A stretch of 64,000 bases of DNA from Pseudothauera nasutitermitis (GCF_004801295.1 NZ_SSOC01000002.1:620001-684000), one strand, 5' to 3'; positions 11,056 to 19,838 are shown, numbered from the stretch's first letter. Notes: generated by a model not told the origin, from the letters alone. Numbers and translations are program-made.

Positions 11056-11366
11056 CAGAGTTTCCCCATCACGGCGGCGTTGAAGCCATACACCACACGC
11101 TCGCCGGCCAGCGCCACCAGCGTCACGGTACGCGCCTGCCCGGGTTCGAAGCGCACCGCGGTGCCGGCGGCGATGTCCAGCCGGAAGCCGCGCGCCGCCG
11201 CGCGGTCGAAATCCAGTGCGGCGTTGGTCTCGGCGAAGTGGTAGTGCGAGCCGACCTGGATCGGCCGGTCGCCGGTGTTGGTGACGGACAGCGTCAGCGT
11301 GGGACGGCCGGCGTTGAGTTCGATCTCGCCGTCGGCGGTGTGGATTTCACCTGGAATCATGGTCAT
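11055..11366 (-). CDS. ureB: Urease beta subunit UreB
   Basis: Small structural subunit, 103 residues from the ATG at 11366 or 101 from the in-frame ATG at 11360 (MIPGEI, the commoner family start). Family signatures are [28 protein letters not shown] and the C-terminal [12 protein letters not shown]. The stop overlaps the ureC start (TGATG), so translation of beta and alpha subunits is coupled. Neither candidate start has a strong ribosome-binding site. The leader on the 5' side contains a pair of dispersed palindromes that could affect message stability between ureA and ureB. Confidence 0.95.
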
Positions 11367-11395
11367 CTTTTGTTCAATCCATTGGTTTGCTTGCG

Positions 11396-11522
11396 CGGCT
11401 GCGCCCCCTCTCCCCGGCCCTCTCCCGCGAGGGGAGAGGGAGAAAACCGGCGCCCACGGAATGTTCCGGGGCCGAACCTTCCCTCTCCCCTCGCGGGAGA
11501 GGGGCTGGGGGAGAGGGGGTAC
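11396..11522. repeat. Pair of inverted dispersed palindromes between ureB and the upstream ORF
   Basis: Two C/G-run palindromic units of the same family as the ureC insertion face each other: one near 11401-11440 (CCCTCTCCCGCGAGGGGAGAGGG) and one near 11481-11520 (CCCTCGCGGGAGAGGGGCTGGGG). About 40 bases separate them. In this inverted arrangement they resemble a BIME/REP-type element, and the pair could fold in the ure transcript. Confidence 0.85.
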
Positions 11523-11555
11523 GGCCGATGCGATTGCCCCATGCCTGCGGCCATC

Positions 11556-11867
11556 TCAGCCGCGCGCGCCGAAGCGGTAGTCGCGCACGAGCGGCGTCGG
11601 CTTCGACGCCTCCTCACCGGACGGCCCGGCCGCCACGTCCGGCCGGGGCTGCGGCGCATACTGCACGTTCAGTTGCTGGCGCAGGCGCACCACCATCAGC
11701 AGCAGTTCCTCGTCGTCCGCCCAGTCCTCCACCTCGCGCAGCACCTTGGTGGCGTACTGCGTATCGCCGGTCAGCGCGGCCAGATCCACCGCCATGCCCA
11801 GGCTGCGCCGCACCTGCAGCTTGAAACGGGCCAGCAATCGCGCGGTTTCCAGTTCGATCTCGCTCAT
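11556..11867 (-). CDS. Conserved-looking hypothetical protein inside the urease operon
   Basis: Predicted protein of 103 residues between ureA and ureB, on the same strand, with GGAGAAAGG before the ATG. The first two thirds are predicted helical and rich in Leu, Arg and Glu (TARLLARFKLQVRRSLGMAVDL, then an acidic DWADDEELLLMVVRLRQQL). The C-terminal third is Pro/Gly-rich and ends VRDYRFGARG. I do not recognise a domain. Good codon use, a strong ribosome-binding site and an intact frame argue that it is translated. The position suggests a urease-related role, but no function can be assigned. Confidence 0.75.
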   Translation of the reverse strand: MSEIELETARLLARFKLQVRRSLGMAVDLAALTGDTQYATKVLREVEDWADDEELLLMVVRLRQQLNVQYAPQPRPDVAAGPSGEEASKPTPLVRDYRFGARG

Positions 11868-11909
11868 GGCTTGCCTTTCTCCGTCCGCAATCCGTGGGGG
11901 TGTCCGTGT

Positions 11910-12212
11910 TCAGACGATGGGGTGATGCACGGTGACCAGCTTGGTGCCATCCGGGAAGGTGGCTTCCACCTGGATCTCCGGAATCATCTCCGGCACGCCG
12001 TCCATGACCTGTTCGCGGCTCAGCAGCGTGGTGCCGTGGCTCATCAGTTCGGCCACCGTGCGGCCGTCGCGCGCACCTTCGAGGATGGCGCAGCTGATCA
12101 GCGCCACGGCTTCCGGGTAGTTCAGCTTCACGCCGCGCGCCAGTCGCCGCTCGGCCACCAGACCGGCGGTGAATAACAGCAGTTTGTCCTTCTCGCGGGG
12201 GGTCAACTCCAT
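11910..12212 (-). CDS. ureA: Urease gamma subunit UreA
   Basis: Small urease subunit of exactly 100 residues, the standard length. Signatures: [17 protein letters not shown] at the N-terminus, [19 protein letters not shown], and the C-terminal [18 protein letters not shown]. The ATG at 12212 is preferred over an upstream in-frame codon because AGGAG lies five bases before it and the family begins with MELTPREK. It follows ureD by 19 bases. Confidence 0.97.
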   Translation of the reverse strand: MELTPREKDKLLLFTAGLVAERRLARGVKLNYPEAVALISCAILEGARDGRTVAELMSHGTTLLSREQVMDGVPEMIPEIQVEATFPDGTKLVTVHHPIV

Positions 12213-12231
12213 GTGCGCTCCTGTAAGGGTT

Positions 12232-13116
12232 CTAGGTGTTCCAGATTCGCGGGGGGATGGCGGCACGCCCGCCGAGCGCGGGACGCAATTCGCGCCACAA
12301 GGCGCGCAACCAGTGCTGGCCGGCCTCCGCCCGAGCCCCCAGCCAGCGTGCCACCAGCAGGCCGGGCAGCAGGGTCACGCCGCCCTCGCCGGCCGGCGGC
12401 GATACGGCGCGGCAGGCCGCCAGCAATGCGCCATCGACGCGCGGGCTGGCCGCCAGCAGGGTGCCCACCACCGGCTGGCCGGCCAGCCCGGCGGGGGAAT
12501 CGAGCAAGGCGCCACCGCCTTCGATGCGGCCGGCTTCCAGCCACAGCGGGTGGCCATCGCGGGTGATGCGGGTGGCCAGGGTCAGCGCGCCGCGCGTGAA
12601 GCGCTCGCCCGAGGCGATGCGCCCCAGGCAGAGCATTTCCAGACCGATGAAGCAGGCATCGCCGGCCAGTTCGACGCACAGCGACTGCTCGCCCAGCGCG
12701 CCGTCGTAGACGATGCTTTCCTGCGGCAGCCATTCGCACACCGCGCCGCTCGCCACCCGCAGGTGCTGGATGAAGCGTCCCGGCGCGATGCCGCCGCCGG
12801 CCGAGCGGTACCACTTGCCGGCGCCCGGCGTGGTGAGCAGCGCGTGGGTGCCCTCGCCCAGCGTGGCGTGGAAATGCAGTTGATCGCCGCCGACGATGCC
12901 GGCAGGCGGATGCACCAGGATGGTGTGGCAGACCTCGCCGCCTTCCGGGTACAGCGGGCGCTGCACCACCAATGGTCCGCAGTGGCGGCGCCCGGCGAGC
13001 ACGGTGCGCGCGCCGTGGCGGCGGTACTCCAGCGCCAGTTCGGCCCGCCAGCCCGTGCGCGGTGGCACGCTGGCCGGCTGGGCGAGAAGATCCGGGCGCT
13101 CGGTGACGGCGTTCAT
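12232..13116 (-). CDS. ureD: Urease accessory protein UreD
   Basis: Scaffold protein that binds apo-urease and forms the UreDFG activation complex, 294 residues from the ATG at 13116. Family landmarks: [41 protein letters not shown] and the [11 protein letters not shown] block. It is the first gene of the operon. A sigma-54 type promoter sits directly upstream (13128-13143) and would place the transcription start within a base or two of this ATG. Either the message is nearly leaderless here or translation begins at a later codon, such as the GTG that begins VPPRTGW. Confidence 0.93.
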   Translation of the reverse strand: MNAVTERPDLLAQPASVPPRTGWRAELALEYRRHGARTVLAGRRHCGPLVVQRPLYPEGGEVCHTILVHPPAGIVGGDQLHFHATLGEGTHALLTTPGAGKWYRSAGGGIAPGRFIQHLRVASGAVCEWLPQESIVYDGALGEQSLCVELAGDACFIGLEMLCLGRIASGERFTRGALTLATRITRDGHPLWLEAGRIEGGGALLDSPAGLAGQPVVGTLLAASPRVDGALLAACRAVSPPAGEGGVTLLPGLLVARWLGARAEAGQHWLRALWRELRPALGGRAAIPPRIWNT

Positions 13117-13127
13117 GCGCCATCCAT

Positions 13128-13143
13128 AGCAATCAGCGCGCCA
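13128..13143 (-). promoter_or_regulatory. Sigma-54 (RpoN) promoter of the urease operon
   Basis: Read on the minus strand the site is TGGCGCG-CTGA-TTGCT, which differs from the consensus TGGCACG-N4-TTGCW at one position. The -24 GG and -12 GC have the required ten-base separation. Transcription would start near 13117. The site is paired with an NtrC-type palindrome about 130 bases upstream, the usual arrangement for nitrogen-limitation control. Confidence 0.75.
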
Positions 13144-13240
13144 GCCCGGCACGAATGCTTGCCGATCAGGGACTTGGCGCGCCCCGAAGGGGATGCGGGC
13201 GAAGCCGGCCCACCCGCACGGGGCATCGGAGCACAGCACG

Positions 13241-13257
13241 TGCACCATTACGGTGCA
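13241..13257. promoter_or_regulatory. NtrC-type enhancer site upstream of ureD
   Basis: TGCACC-N5-GGTGCA, a perfect six-base inverted repeat. It matches all but one defined position of the NtrC consensus TGCACYW-N3-WRGTGCA. It is centred about 132 bases upstream of the inferred sigma-54 start, a normal enhancer distance. Confidence 0.7.
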
Positions 13258-13341
13258 TCGCCGGTGCGAAACCAGCCACCCGCGCGGCTACACGGGCGAA
13301 GCGGGCTTTAGACCAGGGAAAGGCGGCGGGACGAACGCCGC

Positions 13342-14526
13342 TCAGGCCGGCTGGGCGAGCGGCACTTCCACGGCACCGGGCAGCACCGCGCGGTCGCGCC
13401 CACCGCGCTTGGCCTGGTACATGCGCTGATCGGCCAATTCCACCAGCGTCTGCCAGTCGAGCGCCCCATCCGCCAGACTCTCCGCAACGCCGATGGATGC
13501 GGTGAGCGGACGGCCGTCGGGGCGGTCGCCGAAGCCCGCGCGGCGCAGGCGCCCAAGGAATGTGGGCATCTGCTCGGCGGGCATCTCCGGCAGGATGGCG
13601 AGGAATTCCTCGCCCCCCCAGCGCACCAGCACGTCGCCGCGCCTCAGCGTCTGGCGCAGGCGTTCGACCAGCGTGCACAGGGCCTGGTCGCCCGCGTCGT
13701 GGCCGTGGCGGTCATTGATCGACTTGAAGTTGTCCAGGTCGAAGAAAGCCACCGCGAGCGGCTTGCCCGACATCGACGAAAGGCGGTACATCAGCTCCAG
13801 CGCCTCGGTGCCCGAGCGGCGCGTGTAGGCACCGGTGAGCGGGTCGGTCATCGCCCGGTAGACCAGGCTTTCCATGTAATGCGACTGGCTCATGCCGGAG
13901 AACATCGACACGCCCATCATCATCAGCATGAACCACAGCGCCGCGCCGTGCTGGTCGAGCGCCAGATCAGCCCCGCCGGACACCATGCCGACCATCGCCA
14001 CGCCGATCACCGGCACCGAGAACAGCAGGATTTCCAGCGCGGTCAGCGGAAAGATCGCCAGCCCGCCGAGCACGATGGTGGGCATGAAGGTATACAGCTG
14101 CGCCACCAGGCGCTGGCCGTCCGACAGCAGCGCCTGGTCGATGATCTGCAGCGAGGCCAGATAGAACATCGGCGGCACCAGCAGCATGATCAGCAGCATC
14201 AGCATGGCCTGCGCGTACGGCCGCGACGCCGACACCTCGCGCGGCCACGCCAGCGCGGCGAACACGCCCGCCGCGCCCAGGCGCAGCAGCACCAGCCAGA
14301 ACGCGGTGTAGCCCTCGAAGACCAGCAGATCCACCACCGCCCACAACGGCACCAGCACTGCGAACAGCGCGGAAATCAGCTGCACCCGCGCGATGATCAC
14401 CGACGCCGCGTGCCGGCGCATATGCACCGAACGGCCGAATGGCGTCAGCAGCCCGAACAGCTGTTCGCGGCTGAGTTGCGTCGGAGCAACGATGTGCTCG
14501 CAAATGGTGTTCCAGAGCTTCTTCAA
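13342..14526 (-). CDS. Membrane diguanylate cyclase (GGDEF)
   Basis: Makes cyclic di-GMP from two GTP. Five to six hydrophobic segments form the N-terminal sensor half (from ARVQLISALFAVLVPLWAVVDLLVF onward), and the C-terminal 170 residues are a GGDEF domain. The active-site motif is GGEEF, with an RxxD inhibitory-site motif (RRGD) just before it, so product inhibition is expected. The start is uncertain: the frame is open to 14634, but a likely promoter -10 at 14623-14628 lies inside that extension. I therefore prefer the TTG at 14526 (LKKLWNTICEHIVAPTQLS). A CRP-type site lies upstream. Read-through from neighbouring operons is unlikely because both flanks have gaps. Confidence 0.9.
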   Translation of the reverse strand: MKKLWNTICEHIVAPTQLSREQLFGLLTPFGRSVHMRRHAASVIIARVQLISALFAVLVPLWAVVDLLVFEGYTAFWLVLLRLGAAGVFAALAWPREVSASRPYAQAMLMLLIMLLVPPMFYLASLQIIDQALLSDGQRLVAQLYTFMPTIVLGGLAIFPLTALEILLFSVPVIGVAMVGMVSGGADLALDQHGAALWFMLMMMGVSMFSGMSQSHYMESLVYRAMTDPLTGAYTRRSGTEALELMYRLSSMSGKPLAVAFFDLDNFKSINDRHGHDAGDQALCTLVERLRQTLRRGDVLVRWGGEEFLAILPEMPAEQMPTFLGRLRRAGFGDRPDGRPLTASIGVAESLADGALDWQTLVELADQRMYQAKRGGRDRAVLPGAVEVPLAQPA

Positions 14527-14609
14527 GGCGGGTACCCGGGAAGGTAGTGCGGCCGGACTCGACCGCTGGCGGAGTAAACAGCCCGTTCCGCACAGACTTG
14601 ACCAGACAA

Positions 14610-14650
14610 CCTTATATCCTACGTTATAAGGCAAACCAGCCGCTCAGTAA
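14610..14650 (-). promoter_or_regulatory. Promoter of the diguanylate cyclase gene with embedded inverted repeat
   Basis: On the minus strand TTACTG (14650-14645) and TATAAC (14628-14623) are separated by 16 bases. The -10 lies inside a perfect 7-base inverted repeat with an 8-base centre (14610-14631, CCTTATA...TATAAGG), which could be an operator. The start of transcription would be near 14616. Confidence 0.5.
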
Positions 14651-14673
14651 TTCCCCGTACTCACCAGGATAAA

Positions 14674-14689
14674 TGTGCGAAATTTCACA
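14674..14689. promoter_or_regulatory. CRP/Vfr-type binding site
   Basis: TGTGC-GAAATT-TCACA matches nine of ten half-site bases of the CRP consensus TGTGA-N6-TCACA. It is centred about 65 bases upstream of the inferred start of the diguanylate cyclase message, close to a class I activator position. Confidence 0.5.
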
Positions 14690-14790
14690 CTTATTTACGC
14701 CATCCTCCGGTATTGCGGCCGCCCGCAAGTCTCCACGACGCCGGGCAGCCGGCGCGTAACGGCCCGGCCATCCCTTCAGATGGACGATTC

Positions 14791-15876
14791 TCAGTCGCGG
14801 CCGGCGGGTGCGGGCGCTTTGTCGAAGGCTTCCTGAATCTGCCGGATGCTGCTTTCCAGCAGGCCCAGCCCGCCAGCCATCAGATACCAGCTGGCGCCAT
14901 CCTGGTCGAGGTACACCACCTTGCCCGCGCGCCACGCCCTGCTGTTGGCGATGACCGGGGTGGCGGCCATCGCCTCCGCTGCCTTGGCCTCGCCGAATGC
15001 GGCATTGCGGTCGACGACGAACAGCCAGTCCGGCTCGCGGGCCATGACCTCGGCGAACAGGCGGGCTTCCTCTTCCTGCCTGGCCTTCTGCGCGGCCTCC
15101 GCGGCAGCCTTGGCTTCGGGCGTGTCCGCGGCGGGGGCGCCCTGCGGCCGGCCGGTGAACAGCCCCTGGCTCTCGGTGGCGTGGAGCACCGGACGGATCC
15201 CGGATACCTCGTAGATCATCCCGAAGCGGGCATCCACCTGCTGCGGCATCACGCGATTGCCCACGGCGAACAGCACCAGGCCGGTGCCCTGCTTGGCGGC
15301 TTCCTCATGCAGGGCGCGCACCTTGCCCAGCAGCGCATGGGCTTGCTCACCGGCTTGCCTTTCCTGGCCGAAAGCCGCGCCCATGCCCAGGATGTTCTGC
15401 ACTACGCTGGCGATGAAGCTGGCGTTGCTCACCGACAGATCGATGACGGGCACCGCCCCCTTCAGTTCGCTGTACAGATTCCGGCTGCGCCCATCGACGA
15501 CGACCAGATCCGGCTTGAGCGCCTTGATCCGCTCGACCTGAGGATTGGCCTCGCCTTCCCGCGCCCGGCCGCCGCCGATCTTGGCGTATTTGTCCTGGCC
15601 ATACTTTTCCAGCAGCCGGGCGGGCCAGCGGGCGGTGGACTCTCCGGAGGGCGGCGCCGGCACGGCAGCCACCTCGATACCCAGCGCATCCAGGGTATCC
15701 AGCCCGGACAGGCTGGTTGCCGCCACCCTGGCGGGTATGCCCGGGACTTCGGTGATGCCCTGGACATGCGCGATCTGGCGCGGCCCGCCCGCCTGGGCGG
15801 ACGAGACGACCGGAGCGCCGGACAGAATCAGGACCAGGCTTGCCGCGAGGGCGGGGCGCAGCAGTTTGTCGTTCAT
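14791..15876 (-). CDS. Periplasmic siderophore/ferric-complex binding protein (FatB/CeuE-like)
   Basis: Substrate-binding protein of 361 residues with a signal peptide (residues 1-28, ending SSAQA). Its class III binding fold has the conserved opening HVQGITEVPGIPARVAATSLSGLDTLDALG and the LKPDLVVVDGRS hinge strand. It belongs to the PF01497 group that delivers catecholate siderophores to ABC importers. An Ala/Glu-rich charged insertion (about residues 246-275, TPEAKAAAEAAQKARQEEEA) interrupts the C-terminal lobe and is unusual. No ABC permease or ATPase for it is in the window. It lies downstream of a methyltransferase and a FepA-type receptor on the same strand, so the three may be one Fur-controlled unit. 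Confidence 0.87.
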   Translation of the reverse strand: MNDKLLRPALAASLVLILSGAPVVSSAQAGGPRQIAHVQGITEVPGIPARVAATSLSGLDTLDALGIEVAAVPAPPSGESTARWPARLLEKYGQDKYAKIGGGRAREGEANPQVERIKALKPDLVVVDGRSRNLYSELKGAVPVIDLSVSNASFIASVVQNILGMGAAFGQERQAGEQAHALLGKVRALHEEAAKQGTGLVLFAVGNRVMPQQVDARFGMIYEVSGIRPVLHATESQGLFTGRPQGAPAADTPEAKAAAEAAQKARQEEEARLFAEVMAREPDWLFVVDRNAAFGEAKAAEAMAATPVIANSRAWRAGKVVYLDQDGASWYLMAGGLGLLESSIRQIQEAFDKAPAPAGRD

Positions 15877-15988
15877 GGAGTTCTCCCTTTTTTGAACGGA
15901 TATGGACAGGTTCGGCCAATGCGGCCGGACGGGTACGGCGCCCATTCCCTTTTCCCGGGAGAGGGCACCGGCCTCCGTCACGCGTGTT

Positions 15989-17428
15989 TCAGTCGAAATT
16001 TCCCAGCACACCGAGCCGCTTCCAGACCGGCAGCAACTCTCGTTCGAATGCGGCCAGCGCCCTGGCATCGACGGGGCGGCCGCCGTCCAGCGCATGGGCC
16101 GCCAGCATCGCCGGACGATCCGCCGGAATCGCCGAACCGATTGCCGGCGCGACCACCCAGGCGTACTCCTCGCCGGCCGCCGCACCCCGCCACAGGGCGC
16201 GATTGAGCGATAGCGCGGCGTCAATGCCCTGCGCGGGCAGCCAGGGGTGGAGGTACCCCGCCCACAGCAACATCTGGCAGGCCTGATTGAGCAGGCCGCC
16301 GCGCCCGGCGTACGCGGGCAGTCTCAGCAGATCGCCGAAGGACACCGGGCTGCCGCCGGCCAGCGCCTCCAGCAAGGGGGAAAACATGGCGGCAGGCCCA
16401 TCCACCGGGCCGATCCGCGTGCTGAAACGCAGCGCGCCGCCACCTGGCGCGCCAGGCAGGGCGATGAAGCGCTGTGCTTCCAGCGCCGCGCGATGTTCGG
16501 CCGGAGCCAGCGGACGGGCGCCGCGCTGGTAAAGGTCGCGGCGCAGGGTCTGGTTGCGCGCGATGTCCTTGGCGGTTTCGCGCAGCGCCACATCCTCGAT
16601 GGCGGCGACAACGGGCTGCGCCCCGCCCGGAATCGACACCGCGTCGATGTTCTCCAGCGGCGTGGCGCTGCCGAGGAAGGTACAGCCCGTTGCCGCCATC
16701 GCCCCCAGCACGTCGGCCACGTGCAGCGGCTCCCAGTGCTCGCCCAGGAATTCATGGGCCAGATAGCCAGACGGTTGCAGCGTGAGCTGTTCGATCTGGT
16801 CGCCCAGTTCCGGCACCACCACGAACTGGCCTGCGCCCCCGTCGCGCAGGGCGCGCAGCAGGGCGAGCCCTCCGGGCAGCCCGGCACCGGCCCCGGAGAT
16901 CCGCGCACTGCGCTGCAGTACGCGCTGCGCCGCCATCATCGGCGCGCTGCCGGGCTGGCTCATGTAGGAAAGGCAGGCGATGCCCCCCGGTTTCAACCAG
17001 CGCGCCACGATGCGCATCACCGCCTGCCGGTTGGCCGGCGAGATCCACGACAGCACGCCGTGCAGCACGATGAAATCGAGCGGCGGCAAGGCCGTGTCCG
17101 CGGCCTCCGCCAATTCCGCGAAACTCATGTGCAGGAACCGGGCGTTGCCGATTCCGGCTTCCTCCGCCAGCGCCCGGGCGCGGACAATCGCGGCCGGGTC
17201 GAAGTCCACGGCAATGAAGCGCCCGTCCGGATTGGCCGCGGCGGTGAGCAGCGTTCCCAGCCCCGGCCCGCAGCCCAGTTCGCACCATGTATAGGCCTCG
17301 CCCGGATCGGGCGAGCGGTATCCCAGCGCAGTGGCCGTGGCACGCAGCCAGGCCGGCGTCAGCTCACGGTGAAAGATCGCCGGATACGCCAGTTCGGCAT
17401 GGTATCCATCGCTCCAGCCGGCACCCAT
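15989..17428 (-). CDS. SAM-dependent methyltransferase with methyltransferase regulatory domain
   Basis: Predicted cytoplasmic protein of 479 residues. The N-terminal Rossmann methyltransferase domain carries the SAM motif ELGCGPGLGTLL (residues 49-60), the acidic motif FIAVDFDP and LDFIVLHGVLSWI. The middle (about 215-300) fits the methyltransferase regulatory domain (PF10119), and the C-terminal half is a helical domain of unknown role. The substrate is unknown. It sits between a TonB receptor and a siderophore-binding protein on one strand, 88 bases after the receptor, which hints at siderophore or iron metabolism, but similar proteins occur in many contexts. Confidence 0.85.
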   Translation of the reverse strand: MGAGWSDGYHAELAYPAIFHRELTPAWLRATATALGYRSPDPGEAYTWCELGCGPGLGTLLTAAANPDGRFIAVDFDPAAIVRARALAEEAGIGNARFLHMSFAELAEAADTALPPLDFIVLHGVLSWISPANRQAVMRIVARWLKPGGIACLSYMSQPGSAPMMAAQRVLQRSARISGAGAGLPGGLALLRALRDGGAGQFVVVPELGDQIEQLTLQPSGYLAHEFLGEHWEPLHVADVLGAMAATGCTFLGSATPLENIDAVSIPGGAQPVVAAIEDVALRETAKDIARNQTLRRDLYQRGARPLAPAEHRAALEAQRFIALPGAPGGGALRFSTRIGPVDGPAAMFSPLLEALAGGSPVSFGDLLRLPAYAGRGGLLNQACQMLLWAGYLHPWLPAQGIDAALSLNRALWRGAAAGEEYAWVVAPAIGSAIPADRPAMLAAHALDGGRPVDARALAAFERELLPVWKRLGVLGNFD

Positions 17429-17516
17429 CGTGTTCTCTCCGTTGTGGTTCCGTGATCGGACGGAAAAAAGGCGGGGCGCCGCCGCGGACTGGCCGCCGCG
17501 CGCCCCGCCACGGTGC

Positions 17517-19724
17517 TTAGAACGAAGCGGTCAGTGCCGCATAGAACGCCCGGCCCGGCTCGTTGTAGGTGTTCGCCCCCGCCGAGGAGCCGTTCCCCTC
17601 GCGGTAGAGCTTCTTGTCGAACAGGTTGCTGACCCCCACGGTGGCCCGCCAGCTGCGATCCATCCTGTAGTTGGCGCTGATGCCCCACAGGTTGTAGGAC
17701 GGCCGCGGCTTGAGGGCGTCGCCGGTGAGCGCGGAGCCCGTGCTCAGCGCGCTGGTGCGCGGCTTCTGCTCGCCGTAGAAGGTGCCCGCCAGCACGAGGC
17801 CGAGCGCATCGGTGGCCTGCCAGTCCAGCGTGGTATTCACCGTGTACTTGGGCACGATGGAAAGCGGCTGGCCATACTGGTCCTTGTTGCGCTGCATGTA
17901 GGTGAAGTTGGTGCTCCAGTTCAGGGTGCGCGCCACCGGAACCAGCAGGTTGCCTTCATACCCGGAGATCACCGCGTCGGTCGCGTTCTCCCAGCGCATC
18001 ACGCTGCCGGTCACCAGCCCGGAGGTGTTCAGGTTGGTCATGCCCGAGGTGATCTTGTTGTCGTACTTGTTGTGGAAGTAGGTGATCCCGGCGTTCCAGC
18101 CATCGCGCATCCAGTTGATGCCGATTTCCTTGTTCACGCTGACTTCCGGGTCCAGATCGGCATTACCCAGCACATAGCAGGGGTTGGTGAAACCCACCGG
18201 GCAACCGTTGCCCATGGTGTTGTACAGATAATGCGGGTTGATCTGGTACAGGTTCGGCGCCTTGAAGGCGCGGGCCACGCCGCCCTTCAGGGTGATTTCC
18301 GGCGTGAGCATGTAGGAGGCATTCAGCGAGGGGCTCCAGTTGTTGCCGAACTCGCTGTGGCGGTCGAGGCGCACCCCCGGCGTGAGAATGAAATCCGGGC
18401 TCAGTTCGATGTTGTTCTCGACGAAGAAGGAGACGATGGTGGCGTCGATGTCGGTGGGGCGCTGATCGGCCGGCACAACGCCCGGCCAGTTGATGCCGGC
18501 GGCCACCCCGTTCTGGATGGAGCGCGGATCGTCCAGCTTCTGCCGGTTCCATTCCGCGCCCACCGTCAGCATCTGATTCACGCCCAGAGTCAGCGGAATG
18601 TCCAGTTGGCCGTTCAGCGTGTAGTTGTCCAATTCGCTGACGAAGCGCTCGGCGGTGCTGATGTTGCCCTCGCCGCTGCCGGCGGCCCCTTCGCCCAGGC
18701 GGTCGTTCTTGGTGTTCTCGTACTGGAAATAGACGCTCGACTTGCCGAAGGACCAATCCCCCTTGTGCGTGATCGCATAGGTGGAACGGGTCATGGTGTT
18801 GGTTTCCTTGCCCAGGAAGGAAGCCGGGTTGGTGCCCGTGCCCGCGGCCGGGTCGGTGGCGGACGAGCCGACGTTCGTGTCGCCCGCGTAGATGTTGCCC
18901 TGGCGCGACCAGCCCGCCTCGAAGTCCACCGTCTGGCCGGCGATCGGCAGCCAGCGCAGCAAGGCGCGCACATCCTTGTTCTTCACCCCTTCGCGGCCGG
19001 CGGCGGTGGTGCCGATGCTCTCTCCCACGTTGATGTCCGGCGCATCGGCGTCGGTCTTGTTGTAGCTGCCATACACGCGCAGGCCGAACTGCTCGCCCAG
19101 CGGCGTGCTGAGGCTGGCATTGACGCGGTGCGTGCTCCCCTCGTCGTTATCCTCGGGCTGGTTGAAATAGAAGGAAACGCTGCCCGTGGGCTTCTTCGCG
19201 ATACCCTTGGTGATGATGTTCACCACCCCGCCGGCCGCGCCGTTGCCATAGCGCGCCGCCGCCGGGCCGCGGATCACCTCGATGCGCTCGACTTCCTCCG
19301 CCGGCACCCAGTTCGAGTCGCCGCGCGTGTCGCGCTCGCCGTTGCGGCTCATGCGCACCGAATTGCGGCTGGTCACCGGCTTGCCGTCGATCAGGATCAG
19401 CGTGTTCTCCGGCCCCATGCCGCGCAGGTCGATCTGGCGGTTGTTGCCGCGCGCGCCGCTCGCGGCGTTCCCGGTCAGATTCACGCCCGGCATGCGGCGG
19501 ATGATTTCCGACAGATCATTCGCCGGCGGGCGCTTTTCGATGTCCTCGGAGGTGATCACCGACACGCCGGGCATCTGCTTGAGCATCTCCTCCGCCGTGC
19601 CCAGCACATGCACCTCGGACAACGTGGCATCGGTCGCCTGTTGGGCGAACACCCCCGGAACGAGCATCACCGAGCCGACCGCAACGACCAGCGGCTTGAG
19701 TTTGAACAGCGCAGAGACAGACAT
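17517..19724 (-). CDS. TonB-dependent catecholate siderophore receptor (FepA/PfeA/BfeA type)
   Basis: Outer-membrane receptor of 735 residues that imports ferric siderophore using TonB energy. It has a signal peptide, a TonB box region (ATLSEVHVLG), and a plug domain with RRMPGVNLTGN and IDLRGMGPENTLILIDGKPVTSRNSVRM, typical of the FepA-type rather than FhuA-type receptors. The 22-strand barrel ends in Phe (ALTASF). The start at 19724 is favoured by GAGGA upstream; 19736 and 19739 are weaker alternatives. A Fur-box-like sequence lies upstream and a two-component system is divergent, as for PfeA with PfeRS in Pseudomonas. Enterobactin-like ligands are likely (inference). Confidence 0.92.
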   Translation of the reverse strand: MSVSALFKLKPLVVAVGSVMLVPGVFAQQATDATLSEVHVLGTAEEMLKQMPGVSVITSEDIEKRPPANDLSEIIRRMPGVNLTGNAASGARGNNRQIDLRGMGPENTLILIDGKPVTSRNSVRMSRNGERDTRGDSNWVPAEEVERIEVIRGPAAARYGNGAAGGVVNIITKGIAKKPTGSVSFYFNQPEDNDEGSTHRVNASLSTPLGEQFGLRVYGSYNKTDADAPDINVGESIGTTAAGREGVKNKDVRALLRWLPIAGQTVDFEAGWSRQGNIYAGDTNVGSSATDPAAGTGTNPASFLGKETNTMTRSTYAITHKGDWSFGKSSVYFQYENTKNDRLGEGAAGSGEGNISTAERFVSELDNYTLNGQLDIPLTLGVNQMLTVGAEWNRQKLDDPRSIQNGVAAGINWPGVVPADQRPTDIDATIVSFFVENNIELSPDFILTPGVRLDRHSEFGNNWSPSLNASYMLTPEITLKGGVARAFKAPNLYQINPHYLYNTMGNGCPVGFTNPCYVLGNADLDPEVSVNKEIGINWMRDGWNAGITYFHNKYDNKITSGMTNLNTSGLVTGSVMRWENATDAVISGYEGNLLVPVARTLNWSTNFTYMQRNKDQYGQPLSIVPKYTVNTTLDWQATDALGLVLAGTFYGEQKPRTSALSTGSALTGDALKPRPSYNLWGISANYRMDRSWRATVGVSNLFDKKLYREGNGSSAGANTYNEPGRAFYAALTASF

Positions 19725-19838
19725 ATGGATCCTCATCATTGGACGGAAAAAACAGCGGGGAACACACGGCGCGGCGATCATGGACGGAACGCCACGACCG
19801 CCGCACGGCCCGCTTTGGACGGGCCGCTTTCTCGGAAC

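Noticed and set aside
14527..14634. N-terminal extension of the diguanylate cyclase to the TTG at 14634
   Set aside because: It would overlap the likely promoter -10 and has no ribosome-binding site; family similarity begins at about 14526.
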